Assembly: GCF_014884385.1 (NCBI RefSeq)
Contig: NZ_WKFH01000003.1
Location: forward strand, 2,326,001-2,390,000
Direction of reading: 5' to 3'
From: Phycobacter azelaicus
GTDB taxonomy: Bacteria; Pseudomonadota; Alphaproteobacteria; Rhodobacterales; Rhodobacteraceae
DNA length: 64,000 bases
In this document: piece by piece, positions 62,548 to 64,000 of the stretch
Numbering within the stretch: the first letter of the stretch is position 1
Layout: each line of letters starts with the position of its first letter
Notes under the pieces: model-generated
What the model was told of the DNA's origin: nothing
What the model saw: only the letters and a program-made list of their open reading frames with translations
Databases searched by the model: none
Made by a program: the position numbers and the translations under genes

Positions 62548-64000
62548 ATGAGTTTTCTCAACCCTATCGCCCCGATGACGTTCCAGGACGTGTTGGACTG
62601 GACCATTGCTGAAGGCAAGAAGGATTACATCACACCGGTAAAACGGTGTGGCGCGTTGCATTCGAACCAACCGCTGGCACGGATTCCGGCGGACCACGCC
62701 GAATTCACTCGGCGTTTCCCGCTTGAGGGCTTCGATCCCCGGCATTTCAAGACCGATAAGGCGTACAAGGCGTGGCGGCGCAAGGTTGCCGCCGCGATCA
62801 AGGGCTGCTCAGGACAGCAGGCGGAAGCGCGCGCCCGCCGCGCGCGGCAGGATGAGTGGTCGTTGCTGATTGCGGCCATGGAGCACCTCGTCGGCAAGCC
62901 CGGTGATCGAAAGCAGTCACACCCGAGGCTGATCCCGGTCCGAAAGCTTGCGGATCTTGCGCGGCAGCACGGGAAGAGCCCGAAGCAAGTCTCCCAGGCA
63001 TGGCTGGCCGAGGTCCGGGCCGATCTGAACCCGAATGAGTGGAAATCCGTCCAGTCCGCGCTGCGGCGGCTGGACAAGTTCCGCAATGAGCAATCGATCC
63101 GGCCTTTCCTGCCGGCCTCCCCGTATGGCGGACCTCCGGTGCTGCGCCAGAACGTGCTGCCTGGTGTGCCGGAACACATCGCCGAAGAAATCAGCTCCTG
63201 GGTTCAAGTCGCGACCCGTGGCGGCTTCGATTCTGTTGAGGGAACCTGGGAAGGCGCGAACTCCGAGAAGGACATCATGTTCAAGACGTCGGCCCTGCGG
63301 AAGTTCGTCAGCACCCTGGCGGAATGCACGGCCATTGGCGCCCGTGACCGCCTGGCAGCGCTTCTCACCCCCGAAAACGCCACGCTGGTGATCCGCCGCT
63401 GGACAGCAAACACGGCGGGGCAGGGGCGGATCTCTGCCCGCACCGCCCAGGACTACATGAAAGCCGTGCGCACCGTGATGGCGCGGAACGGCGTTTCGCC
63501 GGACGTGCTCAAGCAGCACCTGGCGAACAACCGGTTCCTGCATGACGGCAAGAAGCAGGGGCGGGGGATGTCGCCGCAGGTGCGGGATTTTTGCGAAATG
63601 CTCCTCGGGTCGAGGAAGCAGTCCCTGACCTTTCTGTCGCTTCACGTTGCGCTTCGCAACAAGGCGCAAGGGTTTCTCGACGCATGCTCGGAAGCTGGTA
63701 GCGAGCTCACTCCGAGCGAACTTGAGGCCGTGCGCGCGATTGGCTCTGTCGCGGCCTTCTGCGCGCTTGAAACGCGCGGCGCGCCGATCCGGGTCCGCAA
63801 CGCTCTGGGCCTCAAGATTAGCGGGAGCGGGATCACCTTCCATCTGCCGAGCCGGATGGCAGACCACGCCACGATCGACATCCCGCCAGAGCTGACCAAG
63901 AATGGAAACGAGATCTGGGCGCCGATCACCCGCGGCAACCTGAACGGTCTCGAGGTTATCGAGTGGTACATGCGCGAAATCCGCCCCCTTTATCCCGATG
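62548..64000 (+). CDS. Tyrosine-recombinase-like integrase, 3' end beyond window
   Basis: An open frame of 484 codons running off the window, starting at ATG 62548 after AAGAGG. The N-terminal half is helical and basic (YKAWRRKVAAAIKGCSGQQA, LIPVRKLADLARQHGKSPKQ). The middle has an SAM-like core-binding region (ISARTAQDYMKAVRTVMARN). The later AFCALETRGAPIRVRNALGL resembles the box I Arg region of tyrosine recombinases. The C-terminal HxxR and Tyr boxes are off-window, so the assignment is tentative. It probably belongs to the mobile element that bounds the island. Confidence 0.5.
   Translation, partial: MSFLNPIAPMTFQDVLDWTIAEGKKDYITPVKRCGALHSNQPLARIPADHAEFTRRFPLEGFDPRHFKTDKAYKAWRRKVAAAIKGCSGQQAEARARRARQDEWSLLIAAMEHLVGKPGDRKQSHPRLIPVRKLADLARQHGKSPKQVSQAWLAEVRADLNPNEWKSVQSALRRLDKFRNEQSIRPFLPASPYGGPPVLRQNVLPGVPEHIAEEISSWVQVATRGGFDSVEGTWEGANSEKDIMFKTSALRKFVSTLAECTAIGARDRLAALLTPENATLVIRRWTANTAGQGRISARTAQDYMKAVRTVMARNGVSPDVLKQHLANNRFLHDGKKQGRGMSPQVRDFCEMLLGSRKQSLTFLSLHVALRNKAQGFLDACSEAGSELTPSELEAVRAIGSVAAFCALETRGAPIRVRNALGLKISGSGITFHLPSRMADHATIDIPPELTKNGNEIWAPITRGNLNGLEVIEWYMREIRPLYPD

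Noticed and set aside
1..64000. CRISPR array
   Set aside because: No series of regularly spaced 25-40 bp repeats was found on either strand.

Overview
The window looks like a chromosome segment of a marine alphaproteobacterium of the Rhodobacteraceae (Roseobacter group). It is GC-rich, its genes are often joined by ATGA or GTGA overlaps, and its content is typical of that group: a TctABC solute transporter with its two-component pair, an ArsR-ArsC fusion with ArsJ, an H-NOX-like/GGDEF pair, a CoA-dependent hydroxycinnamate cluster and a chemotaxis operon. The genus cannot be fixed from the sequence alone.

Layout. 1-5036: tctED (minus strand) diverging from tctCBA, a tripartite tricarboxylate transporter with its sensor and regulator. 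5170-6081: a metallo-beta-lactamase-fold hydrolase. 6214-10344: an arsenic operon (ArsR-ArsC fusion, GAPDH, ArsJ, ACR3). 10354-14761: a LysR regulator diverging from an M19 dipeptidase, a large unknown protein and a DUF3726-like protein. 15119-16713: an H-NOX-like protein lacking the heme-ligating residues, coupled to a diguanylate cyclase. 17000-20627: a cytoplasmic molybdopterin oxidoreductase and a MocR regulator. 20801-27586: a seven-gene hydroxycinnamate/phenylpropanoid CoA-pathway operon with an embedded MarR regulator and a clear promoter and operator. 27633-37444: a divergent soluble coiled-coil protein and a chemotaxis operon (STAS, cheY, cheA, cheW, mcp, cheW, cheR, cheB). 37497-37571: tRNA-Glu.

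From about 37.7 kb to the end the window is accessory DNA. It opens with an intact IS3-family element. A five-gene minus-strand operon follows (40349-49407): type III restriction subunit, NYN-domain nuclease, beta-class DNA methyltransferase, DUF4357 protein, and a UvrD-type helicase with a RelE/ParE-like N-terminus. Next come IS3 remnants and a two-gene plus-strand unit (50792-60100) whose products, of 1074 and 2024 residues, match the DruH-DruE layout of a type III Druantia defence system. A decayed IS3 element, a small HTH gene with a hairpin over its ribosome binding site, a strong terminator, a cluster of ATGACA repeats and the start of an integrase-like gene close the window. The right part is best read as a defence island with mobile-element debris. 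The most novel-looking item is the five-gene extended type III restriction operon.
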